Below, piece after piece: positions 1 to 8,115 of a DNA stretch of 24,812 nucleotides. The notes under the pieces are model-generated. The model searched no databases. It was not told the DNA's origin and saw only the letters and a program-made list of their open reading frames with translations. Source of the DNA: CAVXAE01 sp044225565 (GTDB taxonomy: Bacteria; Pseudomonadota; Gammaproteobacteria; Steroidobacterales; Steroidobacteraceae); NCBI GenBank assembly GCA_044225565.1, contig JBGAIL010000058.1:1-24812 (forward strand), read 5' to 3'. The translations under genes and the position numbers were made by a program. Every line of letters begins with the position of its first letter. Position 1 is the first letter of the stretch.

Positions 1-540
1 CGAGTCGTTTGGTTCGTGCGTGGCCGGAAAACCCGCCCGGGTCTTTCCGCAGCGGCCCCGGCACTCCCTATACTGAATAATAATTCGGATAAGTTGTCAA
101 TCGGGTTTGGCGACAGACATCTGGCGCGGCCAGTCGTGCATGGCTGGGACGAACGCGAAGCGGCGGTATTTTCCGAGTATTTTTGCTGATTTTTCCGAGC
201 GGAGTATCGGCTGACTGCGCTCGGCTCACCCCTCGCTGGCCGGGACGTCATGGAAACGGCCGCCTTGGTTTTCGCATATTTGATTCGCTTTCGCCGTAAA
301 AGCGTAGCTCATACAGCCAGTTATGGAGTCGAGCATCATGCCGCGGCTCTCCCGCAATGCGACTTTTGATTCGGATCGACGAGCGCCCCGGGGCGGGTTG
401 CGCGGCGCGATGCTCCGATTCCGTCGAGCGAAGCAGAGAATTGCCGTGATATCCTAGTAATCCTTCGGATTTGACGGCTGGCCGGGTCGGGCGCCGATCG
501 CGGGCATCCCCGGACGTTGGGCAATGGCGAGGAGTGACGG
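1..540. other. Non-coding leader region upstream of the aldehyde dehydrogenase gene
   Basis: No open frame here has recognisable protein sequence; the frames present are short or are shadows of the dehydrogenase gene. The stretch at about 68-110 is clearly more A+T-rich than its surroundings, which suits a promoter region. A good Shine-Dalgarno sequence (AGGAG, 530-534) lies just before the ATG at 541. I could not identify a convincing sigma-70 promoter for the plus-strand gene. Confidence 0.6.
68..100 (-). promoter_or_regulatory. Weak candidate minus-strand promoter
   Basis: On the minus strand the segment begins with a perfect TTGACA (plus 95-100) followed by an A+T-rich run holding several TATT/TAT-like hexamers, none at an ideal 17-base spacing. 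It would drive a gene leaving the window to the left. This is only a motif match in an A+T-rich island. Confidence 0.2.
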
Positions 541-1992
541 ATGAAATCGATCGACCGAATCTACATCGACGGCCGCTGGGCCGTGACCCAGGGGCAAAGC
601 AGGATCGACGTCATCGATCCGGCCACGGAGGAGACGTGCGGGTACGTCGTGGCCGCCTCCATCGCCGAAGTCGACGCAGCCGTGCTGGCTGCTCGCGCAG
701 CCTTCAAGCACTGGGGAAGCTCCCCGGTATCCGAGCGAATCGCCTGCCTCGAGCGCATCGCCGCGGGCATCCAGCGCCGGGCGCCGGAGCTCGCCGGACT
801 CACGACGATGGAAATGGGCATTCCGAGCAAGCTGGCCAACGACTATCAGGTCGCGCCCGCGGAGATGATCTTCTCGCACTACGCGCAGTTGCTGGGGGGC
901 TATTCGTTCGAGCAGGTAGGCCCCCTGACGACGCTGCTGCGGGAGCCCATCGGGGTTTGCGGGCTCATCACGCCGTGGAATTTTCCTTTGACCCAGATCG
1001 CCCTCAAGCTCGCTGCCGCGCTGGCGGCAGGCTGCACCGTGGTGCTGAAGCCCAGCGAGCTCGCACCGTTCGCCGCCACGCTGTTCGCGGAAATCGTCGC
1101 AGAAGCCGGCCTGCCCGCGGGCGCCTTCAACCTCGTGCACGGGTGCGGCCCGGTCGTCGGGAGCGCGCTCTGCGCGCATCCTCAGGTGGACATGGTCTCC
1201 ATAACGGGCTCGACGCGCGCCGGCGCCAGCGTCGCCAGAGCGGGCGCCGAGACCATCAAGCGCGTGACTCAGGAGCTCGGAGGGAAGTCCGCCTATCTGA
1301 TCCTGGACGACGTCGATCTCGAGGCGAATGTCGCCTGGGGAGTGCGCAAGTGCTTCGCCAACAGCGGCCAGGCCTGCGACGCTCCGACCCGGATGCTGGT
1401 GCCCGCAGCGCTGCACGATGCGGTCGCCACCATCGCGTGCGCCGCAGCGCGAGAGCTGGCGGTCGGCGATCCGACGCTCGGCGTCACCGACATGGGGCCG
1501 CTGGCCAACGAGGCCCAGTTCGCCAGGGTGCGCGCTTCGATAGAGCAGGGCATCGCGCAAGGCGCCGTGCTGGCGACAGGCGGTCTGGATCGGCCGCCCG
1601 GCTGCGATCGAGGCTACTTCGTGGCGCCGACGATCTTCACCGGCGTGGACCCTCTCAGCGCCCTCGCCCAGCAGGAGATCTTCGGGCCGGTGCTGTGCAT
1701 CATCCCGTTCCGGGACGACGCGCATGCCGTCGAGATCGCCAACGAGACCGACTACGGGCTGGCGGCCTACATCGCCGGCCGCGATCCGGGGCGCATCGAG
1801 TGGATCACGCGACGCCTGCGCTGCGGGCAGGTGCGGATCAACCGGTCACCCTTCGATATCGGCGCGCCCTTCGGAGGTTACAAACATTCCGGGAATGGCA
1901 GAGAGAGCGGTGTGACGGGCCTCGAGGAGTACTTGGAGGTCAAGGCCTGCATGGGGTTCAGGCCGGCACATGCGGCGCCCGCGGAGCGCTGA
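541..1992 (+). CDS. NAD(P)-dependent aldehyde dehydrogenase
   Basis: A 483-residue member of the aldehyde dehydrogenase superfamily, the usual length, which oxidises an aldehyde to its carboxylic acid in the cytoplasm. The hallmarks are present in order: the PWNFP segment with the oxyanion-hole Asn (about N147), the KPSE coenzyme-binding motif, the general base Glu in ELGGK (about E245), the nucleophilic Cys in NSGQAC (about C279), EIFGPVL and PFGGYKHSG near the end. The start is supported by AGGAG six bases upstream. The substrate cannot be read from sequence. Phenylacetaldehyde is a tempting guess because a phenylacetate cluster lies 4 kb away, but nothing in the protein proves it. It is followed almost without gap by a POT transporter, so the two are probably co-transcribed. 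Confidence 0.93.
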   Translation: MKSIDRIYIDGRWAVTQGQSRIDVIDPATEETCGYVVAASIAEVDAAVLAARAAFKHWGSSPVSERIACLERIAAGIQRRAPELAGLTTMEMGIPSKLANDYQVAPAEMIFSHYAQLLGGYSFEQVGPLTTLLREPIGVCGLITPWNFPLTQIALKLAAALAAGCTVVLKPSELAPFAATLFAEIVAEAGLPAGAFNLVHGCGPVVGSALCAHPQVDMVSITGSTRAGASVARAGAETIKRVTQELGGKSAYLILDDVDLEANVAWGVRKCFANSGQACDAPTRMLVPAALHDAVATIACAAARELAVGDPTLGVTDMGPLANEAQFARVRASIEQGIAQGAVLATGGLDRPPGCDRGYFVAPTIFTGVDPLSALAQQEIFGPVLCIIPFRDDAHAVEIANETDYGLAAYIAGRDPGRIEWITRRLRCGQVRINRSPFDIGAPFGGYKHSGNGRESGVTGLEEYLEVKACMGFRPAHAAPAER

Positions 1993-3487
1993 CACATTGA
2001 GCGATCCGGAGACGACCGTCGCCAGCCCTGCGGATGAAGCCCGCGGCTGGCGCTTCGATCATCCCCGCGGCCTTTTCACGCTGTTCCTGACTGAGATGTG
2101 GGAGCGGAGCACCTATCACGGGGTGCGCTCCGTCCTGATCCTGTTCATGACCGCGCTCGTCGCCGACGGCGGGCTGGGCTTCGACGACAGGACCGCGAGC
2201 TCGATCTACGGGCTGTACATCTCGGCGACGTTCCTGTTCTCGCTGTGGGGCGGCTGGATCGCCGACCGCCTCGTGGGTCAGCAGCGGGCGATCGTCGCAG
2301 GGGCGATCCTGATCACGCTCGGCAACTTGATGCTCGTCTTCGGCAGCGTGCCACTCTTCTTCGCCGGGCTGGTGGTGATCGTGTTCGGCACCGGGCTCCT
2401 GAAGCCCAACATCAGCGCGGTCGTCGCGCAGCTCTACCCGGAGTCCGGCGTGCGCCGCGATGCCGGTTTCTCGATCTTCTACATGGGCATCTCCCTCGGT
2501 GCCCTGCTCGGGCAGCTGCTCGTGCCGATCGCAGCGGTCAGCTTCGGCTGGAAGACGGGCTTTCTGGTGCCGGCGCTCGGCATGGCGCTGGGGCTCGTCC
2601 AGTTCCAGCTGGGCCGGAAGTTTCTCGGCAGCGCCGGCGCTCAGCCCCTGGGAGCGAAAGGGCACTGGTCGGCCGTCTACGTGCCGGTCGGGCTGGCGGC
2701 GGTGTTGATCGTGCTGGGGGGGACGGGCGTCGTTCATTTCGACCCGGGCCTGATCTCCCGCTTCGCCAACTGGGCGATGATCGCGCTCGCCGCGATCTTC
2801 TTCGTGCACCTGCTGTGCTTCGCCGGCCTCAGCCGCATCGAGCGGGATCGCGTGCTGGTCCTCATCGCCCTCGCGACCGCATGCGCGATGTACTGCGCCG
2901 GAGCCGAGCAGGCCGGCGCTTCATTCACGCTGTTCGCCGATCGCCACACCGACCGCGACCTGCTGGGCATCAACATTCCGTCCGGCGCCGTGCAGAGCGC
3001 GAGCTCGCTGTTCATCATCCTGTTCGCGCCGGTTTTCGCGGCGCTCTGGGTTCGCCTCGGCAGGCGCGGGCTCGATCCGGCCATCCCGGTGAAGTTCGCC
3101 CTGGGCCTGCTGTTTCTCGCTCTCGGCTTCGCGGTCATGGTGATCGCCTCGGGCTACGTCGCGGCAGGGCAGAAAGTGCTGCCGACCTGGCTCGTCCTGA
3201 CCTATCTGTTCCACAGCTTCGGCGAGCTCTGCTTGAGCCCGGTCGGGCTCAGCTCGATGACCAAGCTTTCCCCGCCGCGTTACGTCGGCCAGGTATTGGG
3301 AATCTGGTTCCTGGCCACGGCCATAGGCAACAACCTCGCCGGGCAATTTGCCGGCAGGATCGACGCGAACGATCCCTCGACGCTGTTGAGCCAGTACGGA
3401 TATCTGTTCTGGTGGGCGATGGCGGCCGCAGTCGGCATGCTCGCGCTCACGCCCATCCTGAAGCGCTTGATGGCCGGCGTGCGCTGA
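1970..3487 (+). CDS. POT/PTR2-family proton-dependent oligopeptide transporter
   Basis: A polytopic inner-membrane protein of the major facilitator superfamily that imports di- and tripeptides with protons. The family's first-helix motif is present as TEMWERSTYHG (an ExxER motif for proton coupling), and the PTR2 signature appears as GTGLLKPNISAVVAQLY. The conserved late segment with HSFGELCLSPVG and GNNLAG is also visible. At about 505 residues it has the normal length with about 12-14 hydrophobic segments. The ATG at 1970 overlaps the dehydrogenase stop and has no good ribosome-binding site. A TTG at 1997, preceded by GGAG ten bases away, is a plausible alternative start. The coupling to an aldehyde dehydrogenase is unexplained. 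Confidence 0.92.
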   Translation: MRRPRSADTLSDPETTVASPADEARGWRFDHPRGLFTLFLTEMWERSTYHGVRSVLILFMTALVADGGLGFDDRTASSIYGLYISATFLFSLWGGWIADRLVGQQRAIVAGAILITLGNLMLVFGSVPLFFAGLVVIVFGTGLLKPNISAVVAQLYPESGVRRDAGFSIFYMGISLGALLGQLLVPIAAVSFGWKTGFLVPALGMALGLVQFQLGRKFLGSAGAQPLGAKGHWSAVYVPVGLAAVLIVLGGTGVVHFDPGLISRFANWAMIALAAIFFVHLLCFAGLSRIERDRVLVLIALATACAMYCAGAEQAGASFTLFADRHTDRDLLGINIPSGAVQSASSLFIILFAPVFAALWVRLGRRGLDPAIPVKFALGLLFLALGFAVMVIASGYVAAGQKVLPTWLVLTYLFHSFGELCLSPVGLSSMTKLSPPRYVGQVLGIWFLATAIGNNLAGQFAGRIDANDPSTLLSQYGYLFWWAMAAAVGMLALTPILKRLMAGVR

Positions 3488-3489
3488 GA

Positions 3490-3807
3490 TCAGCGCTGGG
3501 CGATTTCCACCACGGTGGCCAGGAGCTTCGGCAGCAGCGCGCTGCCCGCCGTCGCCCCGACGATCCAGAAGATCAGCTCGACTTTCACGCGGTGCAGCTT
3601 CTCGTCGGTTCGCGCCTCGGCGGTGACGAACCGATCGTCCAATCTCCGTATTTCCGAACGGATGGCCTCGATGCGCGCGTCCAGCACCGGTACGGTGACG
3701 AATTGCGAGTTGACGAGAGTCATGTCCATGGCTTCTGCGATCGCCAGCGCGACCGGCGGATCGAACCTTCCTTTTTGCACGAGCACTGCGACGGCGGATG
3801 CCTGCAT
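3490..3807 (-). CDS. Small coiled-coil protein with a C-terminal membrane segment
   Basis: A 105-residue protein. The first half contains ALAIAEAMDM, the middle (about residues 40-75) is charged with heptad-like spacing (repeated Arg/Glu with Ile/Leu) as expected of a coiled coil, and about residues 79-97 form a hydrophobic stretch beginning IFWIVGATAG. The arrangement resembles the short coiled-coil plus membrane-anchor proteins (DUF1640/CCDC90-like) found in many proteobacteria, whose role is unknown. A purine-rich AGGAATCAGG lies upstream of the ATG. The stop is two bases from the transporter stop, so the genes are convergent with no room for a separate terminator. No function is assigned. 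Confidence 0.65.
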   Translation of the reverse strand: MQASAVAVLVQKGRFDPPVALAIAEAMDMTLVNSQFVTVPVLDARIEAIRSEIRRLDDRFVTAEARTDEKLHRVKVELIFWIVGATAGSALLPKLLATVVEIAQR

Positions 3808-3927
3808 GACCTGATTCCTAGAATGATTCGATGGAAGAGGATACCGGCCCGCTGGATGGGAAGCATACGCTCATATCTGCTGTGTTCGCACAATTTTGCA
3901 AGACAAGCCACGGGATTCTCCGGCGAG

Positions 3928-3941
3928 TTACGCACGCGTAA
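3928..3941. promoter_or_regulatory. Perfect palindrome (candidate operator) in the divergent intergenic region
   Basis: TTACGC and GCGTAA flank a two-base centre in the 280-base gap (3808-4089) between the minus-strand small protein gene and the plus-strand PLP enzyme gene. A short perfect palindrome between divergent genes is a typical regulator binding site. Nothing else in this gap could be assigned. Confidence 0.3.
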
Positions 3942-4089
3942 GCGCACGGCTTTTCTCACGCGAGTTTCTCAGTGAGTTTTTCACGACGATGGCGTTTGCA
4001 TTCTGCCCTCGGTAGCCGCGTTCTGGAGATGCGCGTGAAGTATTGGTATTTTCGGCAGCCGTCACCAGGCAATCAGGATCTGTCCGTTC

Positions 4090-5036
4090 GTGCAGCCGTC
4101 TTACCCTGGCTTGGAAGATTTCCGGCGCGCGGCGACCGCCATCGCCGGCGATGCCATTCGCACGCCGCTCCTGCATTTTCGCGCCTCCGGCGGGAGGGAG
4201 ATCCGTCTCAAAGCGGAGAGCCTGCAGCCGCTCGGCTCATTCAAGATCCGCGCGGGCGCGAACGCCCTCGCGACGATTCCCGATCCCGAGCTGGCTGCCG
4301 GAGTCGCCACCGCCAGCGCGGGCAATTTCGCGCAAGGCCTGGCGCTCGCCGCGAAGCGGCGCAACATTCCGCTCACCGTTCACGTGCCGGCAACCGCTCC
4401 GGCAGTGAAGCTCGATTCGATCCGCAGCCTCGGTGCGCGCATCGAAACGCATGCCTTCGAGAAGTGGTGGGAGATCATGTCGACCTGCGAGACGGGTCGC
4501 GCCGATGGCCGATTCATCCATCCGGTCTGCGAGCCCACGGTGCTGCTCGGTAACGGCACCATCGGGCTCGAGCTCGTGGAGCAGTGGGCGAATTCGATGC
4601 GGTCTTCGTGCCGGTGGGGGAGGGCGGGCTGCTCTGCGGCCTCGCGCTCGCATTGCGCGCCATGGGTTCGAAGCGCGTCGTCGCGTGCGAAGTCGAGACG
4701 GCCGCGCCGCTCACCGCTTCCCGTCGTGCCGGCCGGCCCGTGAGCATCGAGCGAATCCCTTCATTCGTCGACGGCATCGGAGGCGGTAGCGTGTTCCCGC
4801 AGATGTGGCCGCTTTTGCAGGAGCTGGTCAGCGACGTCTTGCTGCCAGTTGAGTGGAAGTCCAGCATCGCGATGCGGCTGCTCGTGAGGAGAACCGCCGT
4901 GGCTGAAGGTGCGGGCGCTGCCTCTCTGGCTGCGGCGCTGAGCGGACGGGCAGGTGGAGAGCGCGTGGTCGCGGTCATCTCGGGCGGCAACATCGACCCG
5001 TCCGTCTTCGGGGAAATCCTGACGAGCCGCGATTAG
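4090..5036 (+). CDS. PLP-dependent threonine/serine dehydratase-like enzyme (frameshifted)
   Basis: A fold-type II PLP enzyme of the threonine dehydratase/serine racemase group, about 315 residues after correcting one frameshift, which is the normal length for the catalytic domain without a regulatory ACT domain. The PLP lysine sits in LGSFKIRAGAN (about K52). The Asn/phosphate-region motif is TASAGNFAQGLALAA, the glycine-rich phosphate loop appears as GEGGLLCGLAL, and the C-terminus has the SGGNID motif. Reading moves to another frame at 4582-4586, where one G appears to be missing (expected CAG GTG GGC). The GTG start has AGGA about 11 bases upstream and is uncertain. The last codons overlap the last codons of paaX. 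The substrate (L-Thr, L-Ser or a hydroxy-amino acid) cannot be told. Confidence 0.8.
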
Positions 5037-5968
5037 CCGCCGAAGCGCTGACGAGCCTCCCGTGAGAGCGGGCCCAGAGGCCCTTCGAGGCGGCTGCCGT
5101 TGACCGACAGGTGCTCTTCGGACGTCTCCAGCACGCGCCGATACAGTTCGCGGCACAGGTCATAGGCTTCGGTGCCGACCCAGCCTTCCGGCAGCAGGTC
5201 GTGCGGCAGCAGCGGATCCCGCAAATGGATCTTCCGGTACTCGTGGATCAGCAGCGTACGGATGACGAATGCCGCCTCGGGCGTGATGACCCTGTCGTCG
5301 CGCAACAGCCCGCGAAGGGTCTCGAAGCTGTCGATGAAACGCCGGTACGCGCGAGCCAGCCCGCGCAGGTCCCAGCCGATCGAAATCAAACGGCGATCCT
5401 GCGCGAGGCCCGCACCTGTCGCGTCGAGGACGATGGCCCGATCCGCGAGCCCTGCTTCACGCAGCAGCTCCCGGGTATCTGCGACGCCGCGGCTGGGATG
5501 CGCGAGCACGCCCGAGTTCAGCTGGCCAAAGCCGAGCCACTGCAGCTCCTCGCGGATGCGATCGCGATGCTTCGCCGAGTCCGCCGGCAGGAGCAGCATC
5601 GTCCAGCGATGCTCCCAGCCCCGCGGAGGTTCCGCGTAGATGCGTTGGGTCGCTTCGGCGAAGCGTGAGCGGCCGTGGCGGGTGAGGGCGTATTCGCTCT
5701 GCCGGCCCTCGCGTCGCGAGCTGAGCCAGCCCTCCTTCGCGAGCCTGCCGACGGAGGTGAGCACCAGCCGCTCCGGCAGGCCGAAGGGCGCGGCGAGACG
5801 GATCAGGCTCCCGAGCGTGGCTACGCCGCCGCGGGGCACGATGGCATCCCCGAATATCGTGACCAGCAGCGAGCCGCTGCGCAAAGGCCGCTGGCGGCGG
5901 AACCGGATGACCAGAGCATCTAAGGCGGCTGCGAGGCGGTCCCGGGGCATGCCGGAATTGTGACACAT
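5033..5968 (-). CDS. paaX: PaaX-type transcriptional repressor of the phenylacetate cluster
   Basis: At 311 residues it has the normal length for PaaX, the repressor released by phenylacetyl-CoA. The N-terminal winged helix shows the family segment SLLVTIFGDAIVPRGG followed by LTSVGRLAKEGWL (about residues 30-85). The central and C-terminal parts carry RGWEHRW, IGWDLRGLARAYRRFI and LIHEYRKIHLRDPLLP, all typical. It is divergent from paaA, the classical arrangement. The first ATG (5968) follows AAGAG; a second in-frame ATG at 5950 would drop six residues and has no better ribosome-binding site. One arm of the inverted repeat at 5959-6001 covers the first start codon, which suggests autoregulation. 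The stop overlaps the convergent PLP gene by three bases. Confidence 0.93.
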   Translation of the reverse strand: MCHNSGMPRDRLAAALDALVIRFRRQRPLRSGSLLVTIFGDAIVPRGGVATLGSLIRLAAPFGLPERLVLTSVGRLAKEGWLSSRREGRQSEYALTRHGRSRFAEATQRIYAEPPRGWEHRWTMLLLPADSAKHRDRIREELQWLGFGQLNSGVLAHPSRGVADTRELLREAGLADRAIVLDATGAGLAQDRRLISIGWDLRGLARAYRRFIDSFETLRGLLRDDRVITPEAAFVIRTLLIHEYRKIHLRDPLLPHDLLPEGWVGTEAYDLCRELYRRVLETSEEHLSVNGSRLEGPLGPLSREARQRFGG

Positions 5969-6001
5969 AATCTCTTGAATCCGCCATGTCTTCGTGTCAC
6001 A
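5959..6001. promoter_or_regulatory. Inverted repeat TGTGACAC-N27-GTGTCACA, likely PaaX operator
   Basis: A perfect 8-base inverted repeat (5959-5966 and 5994-6001) lies between the divergent paaX and paaA genes. The arms resemble the TGTGATTC-type half sites reported for enterobacterial PaaX. The left arm overlaps the first paaX start codon and the right arm lies about 53 bases before the paaA start. A weak promoter-like pair for paaA, TTGAAT at 5975 and CACATT at 5998, would place the right arm over the -10 box, as expected for repression. The repeat is seen directly; the protein that binds it is inferred. Confidence 0.6.
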
Positions 6002-6043
6002 TTACGCCCCGCATCGATCTCGGCCCGGCGTGCGAGGCCAAGC

Positions 6044-6048
6044 GGAGG
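6044..6048 (+). promoter_or_regulatory. Ribosome-binding site fixing the paaA start
   Basis: GGAGG lies five bases before the GTG at 6054 and begins a protein MYTQGLDS that matches the usual PaaA N-terminus. This favours GTG 6054 over the more upstream in-frame start at 5994, which lies inside the inverted repeat. Confidence 0.7.
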
Positions 6049-6053
6049 CACCC

Positions 6054-7058
6054 GTGTACACCCAAGGTCTGGATTCCCTCGGCAAAGAGAGCCTGCACGT
6101 CGCCAGCGCGGACACCGCCACGCTCGAAGCGCGCTTCCAGGCGAAGATCGACTCGGACGAGAAGATCGAGCCCAAGGACTGGATGCCGGAGGCCTACCGC
6201 AACACGCTGCTGCGGCAGATCTCGCAGCACGCTCATTCGGAAATCGTGGGCATGCTACCGGAAGGCAACTGGATCACGCGCGCGCCCACCCTGCGCCGCA
6301 AGGCCGTGCTCATCGCCAAGGTGCAGGACGAGGGCGGGCACGGCATGTACCTCTACAGCGCGGCGGAAACGCTCGGCATGTCGCGCGACCAGATGGTCGA
6401 GCAGCTGCCCGCCGGCACGGCGAAGTACTCGAGCATCTTCAACTACCCCACGCCCACCTGGGCGGACATAGGCGCCATCGGCTGGCTGGTGGACGGCGCG
6501 GCCATCATGAACCAGATTCCCATCTGCCGCTGCTCGTACGGCCCGTACGCGCGCGCCATGGTGCGCATCTGCAAGGAAGAGAGCTGCATCAGCGCCACAG
6601 GGCTTCGAGACCGGGCGACGACGCCTTCGCCCGCGCACGCTCGCGCAGCGCGAGATGGCGCAGGCCGCGCTCGACCGCTGGCGGTGGCCCTCCCTCATGA
6701 TGTTCGGGCCGGACGACAAGACCTCGAAGCACACGGCGCAGTCCATGCGCTGGAAGATCAAGCGTTTCACCAACGACGAGCTGCGCCAGCATTTCGTGGA
6801 CGTCACCGTGCCGCAGGCGGACTTCCTCGGCCTGAAGGTGCCGGACGCCGATCTGCAGTGGGACGAGACCACGAAGCACTATCGCTTCGGCGCCATCGAC
6901 TGGACCGAGTTCCAGAACGTGCTGAGAGGCAATGGGCCGTGCAACCGCGAACGGCTCGAAGCGCGCCAGCGTGCGCACGCCGAAGGCGACTGGGTGCGCG
7001 AGGCAGCGCTGGCTCACGCTGCAGGCAGAAGGCTCGCGCGACAGCGCAGGCCGCCTGA
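6054..7058 (+). CDS. paaA: 1,2-phenylacetyl-CoA epoxidase catalytic subunit PaaA (several frameshifts)
   Basis: The di-iron oxygenase subunit that, with PaaC, epoxidises the ring of phenylacetyl-CoA. About 334 residues after correction, the family length. Diagnostic segments are IEPKDWMPEAYRNTLLRQI, HAHSEIVGMLPEGNWITRAP, KVQDEGGHGMYLYSAAETLG (first ExxH) and KYSSIFNYPTPTWADIG; after the break come WPSLMMFGPDDK, WKIKRFTNDELRQHFVD and GDWVREAALAHA. The frame changes at about 6585, inside the second iron-binding ExxH motif (expected EESFHQR). It changes at least once more before about 6640, and again near 7015-7030, after which it ends KARATAQAA and stops at 7058. As written the sequence cannot encode an intact enzyme, but the conservation on both sides argues that these are sequence errors. 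It heads the paa operon. Confidence 0.88.
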   Translation: MYTQGLDSLGKESLHVASADTATLEARFQAKIDSDEKIEPKDWMPEAYRNTLLRQISQHAHSEIVGMLPEGNWITRAPTLRRKAVLIAKVQDEGGHGMYLYSAAETLGMSRDQMVEQLPAGTAKYSSIFNYPTPTWADIGAIGWLVDGAAIMNQIPICRCSYGPYARAMVRICKEESCISATGLRDRATTPSPAHARAARDGAGRARPLAVALPHDVRAGRQDLEAHGAVHALEDQAFHQRRAAPAFRGRHRAAGGLPRPEGAGRRSAVGRDHEALSLRRHRLDRVPERAERQWAVQPRTARSAPACARRRRLGARGSAGSRCRQKARATAQAA

Positions 7059-7082
7059 AGAGACGAATCCGACTCCCGCACC

Positions 7083-7362
7083 ATGGAATGGCCGCTGTTC
7101 GAAGTATTCATCCGCCCGCGCCAGGGTCTCGAGCACAAGCATGTGGGCAGCCTGCATGCCGCGGACGCCCGCATGGCTCTCGAGCACGCGCGCGATGTGT
7201 ACACGCGCCGGCAGGAAGGCGTGAGCATCTGGGTGGTCCCGTCTGCGCAAATCCTCGCGTCCGATCCGGCGGATGCGGATGCGTTCTTCGAGCCCGCGCG
7301 CGACGGGATGTATCGCCATCCGACTCTTCTACGCCATTCCGGATGAGGTGGAGAACCTGTGA
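7083..7362 (+). CDS. paaB: 1,2-phenylacetyl-CoA epoxidase subunit PaaB (frameshift near the end)
   Basis: A small structural subunit of the epoxidase, about 92 residues after correction (about 95 in E. coli). It begins MEWPLFEVFIRPRQGLEHKH, then VGSLHAADARMALEHARDVY and EGVSIWVVPS, all strongly PaaB-like. One extra base in ACTC at 7323-7326 makes the written frame run into a stop at 7344. Reading past it gives the expected ending MYRHP-TFYAIPDEVENL and a TGA at 7360-7362 that overlaps the GTG start of paaC in a GTGA. That overlap is independent support for the corrected frame. No strong Shine-Dalgarno sequence precedes the ATG, so translation may depend on paaA. Confidence 0.9.
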
Positions 7363-8115
7363 ACGATGCGGCGCGCTTCCAGTACGTGCTGCGGCTCGGC
7401 GACACGAGCCTCGTTCTCGGCCAGCGCCTCGCAGAATGGGTCGGCCATGCCCCCGCGCTCGAGGAAGACCTCGGCCTCGCCAACATCTCGCTGGACCTCA
7501 TCGGTCAGGCGCGCTTGCTGCTCACCTATGCCGGTGAGCTCGAAGGGCGTGGCCGCAATGGAAGACGATCTCGCCTACCTGCGCGAGCAGGGCGAGTTCC
7601 TGAACCTGCTCCTGGCCGAGCAGCCGAACGGCGATTTCGCGGAAACCCTCGTGCGGCAGGTGCTGCTGGATGCATTCCGGCTGGAGCTTTACGAGAGCCT
7701 GCTCGGCTCGAAGGACGCCCGGCTCGCGCAGATCGCGGCGAAGGCCGTGAAGGAAACGCGATATCACTTGCGTTACAGCTCGGGCTGGCTGGTCCGGCTC
7801 GGCGATGGCACTGAAGAGAGCCACCGGCGCGCGCAGGCCGCACTCGAACGGCTGTGGCGCTTCACTGCCGAGCTCTTTTCAGACGAGATGGACGACGCCG
7901 CCGTGGCGACGGCCGGAGTCGCACCACGGCTCGCCGATCTTGCGCCACGATGGCGAGCGCAAATCGAGGAGATGCTGAGGGCGGCAGCATTGAGACAGCC
8001 GCCTGATGTGCCGCATGCCTGGCACGGCAAGCGAGGGCAGCACACCGAGCACCTGGGCTATCTGCTCGCCGAGATGCAATCCCTGCACCGCGCACATCCG
8101 GGGGCCACCTGGTGA
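7359..8115 (+). CDS. paaC: 1,2-phenylacetyl-CoA epoxidase subunit PaaC (one frameshift)
   Basis: The non-catalytic ferritin-like partner of PaaA, about 251 residues after correction, the usual length. It starts with YVLRLGDTSLVLGQRLAEWV and GHAPALEEDLGLANISLDLI. After the break come LLLAEQPNGDFAETLVRQ, AKAVKETRYHLRYSSGWL, RLGDGTEES and the end GKRGQHTEHLGYLLAEMQ. The frame changes at 7560-7561, where one G too many (AATGGAAGAC instead of AATGAAGAC) interrupts the expected EGRGRNEDDLAYLR. Translation is coupled on both sides: the GTG start overlaps the paaB stop, and the TGA overlaps the paaD start. Confidence 0.9.

Noticed and set aside
454..1725. A 423-codon minus-strand open frame opposite the aldehyde dehydrogenase
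   Set aside because: It has no domain or signal and low-complexity Arg/Gly/Asp composition, while the plus-strand gene has every family motif and a good ribosome-binding site.
2098..3975. A 625-codon plus-strand open frame overlapping the transporter in another frame
   Set aside because: Its protein is Arg-rich with no membrane segments, a shadow frame. The transporter frame carries the POT signatures.
5959..6001. Reading TGTGA...TCACA as a CRP site
   Set aside because: CRP sites have a six-base spacer between TGTGA and TCACA; here 33 bases separate them. Each arm alone could be only a half site.
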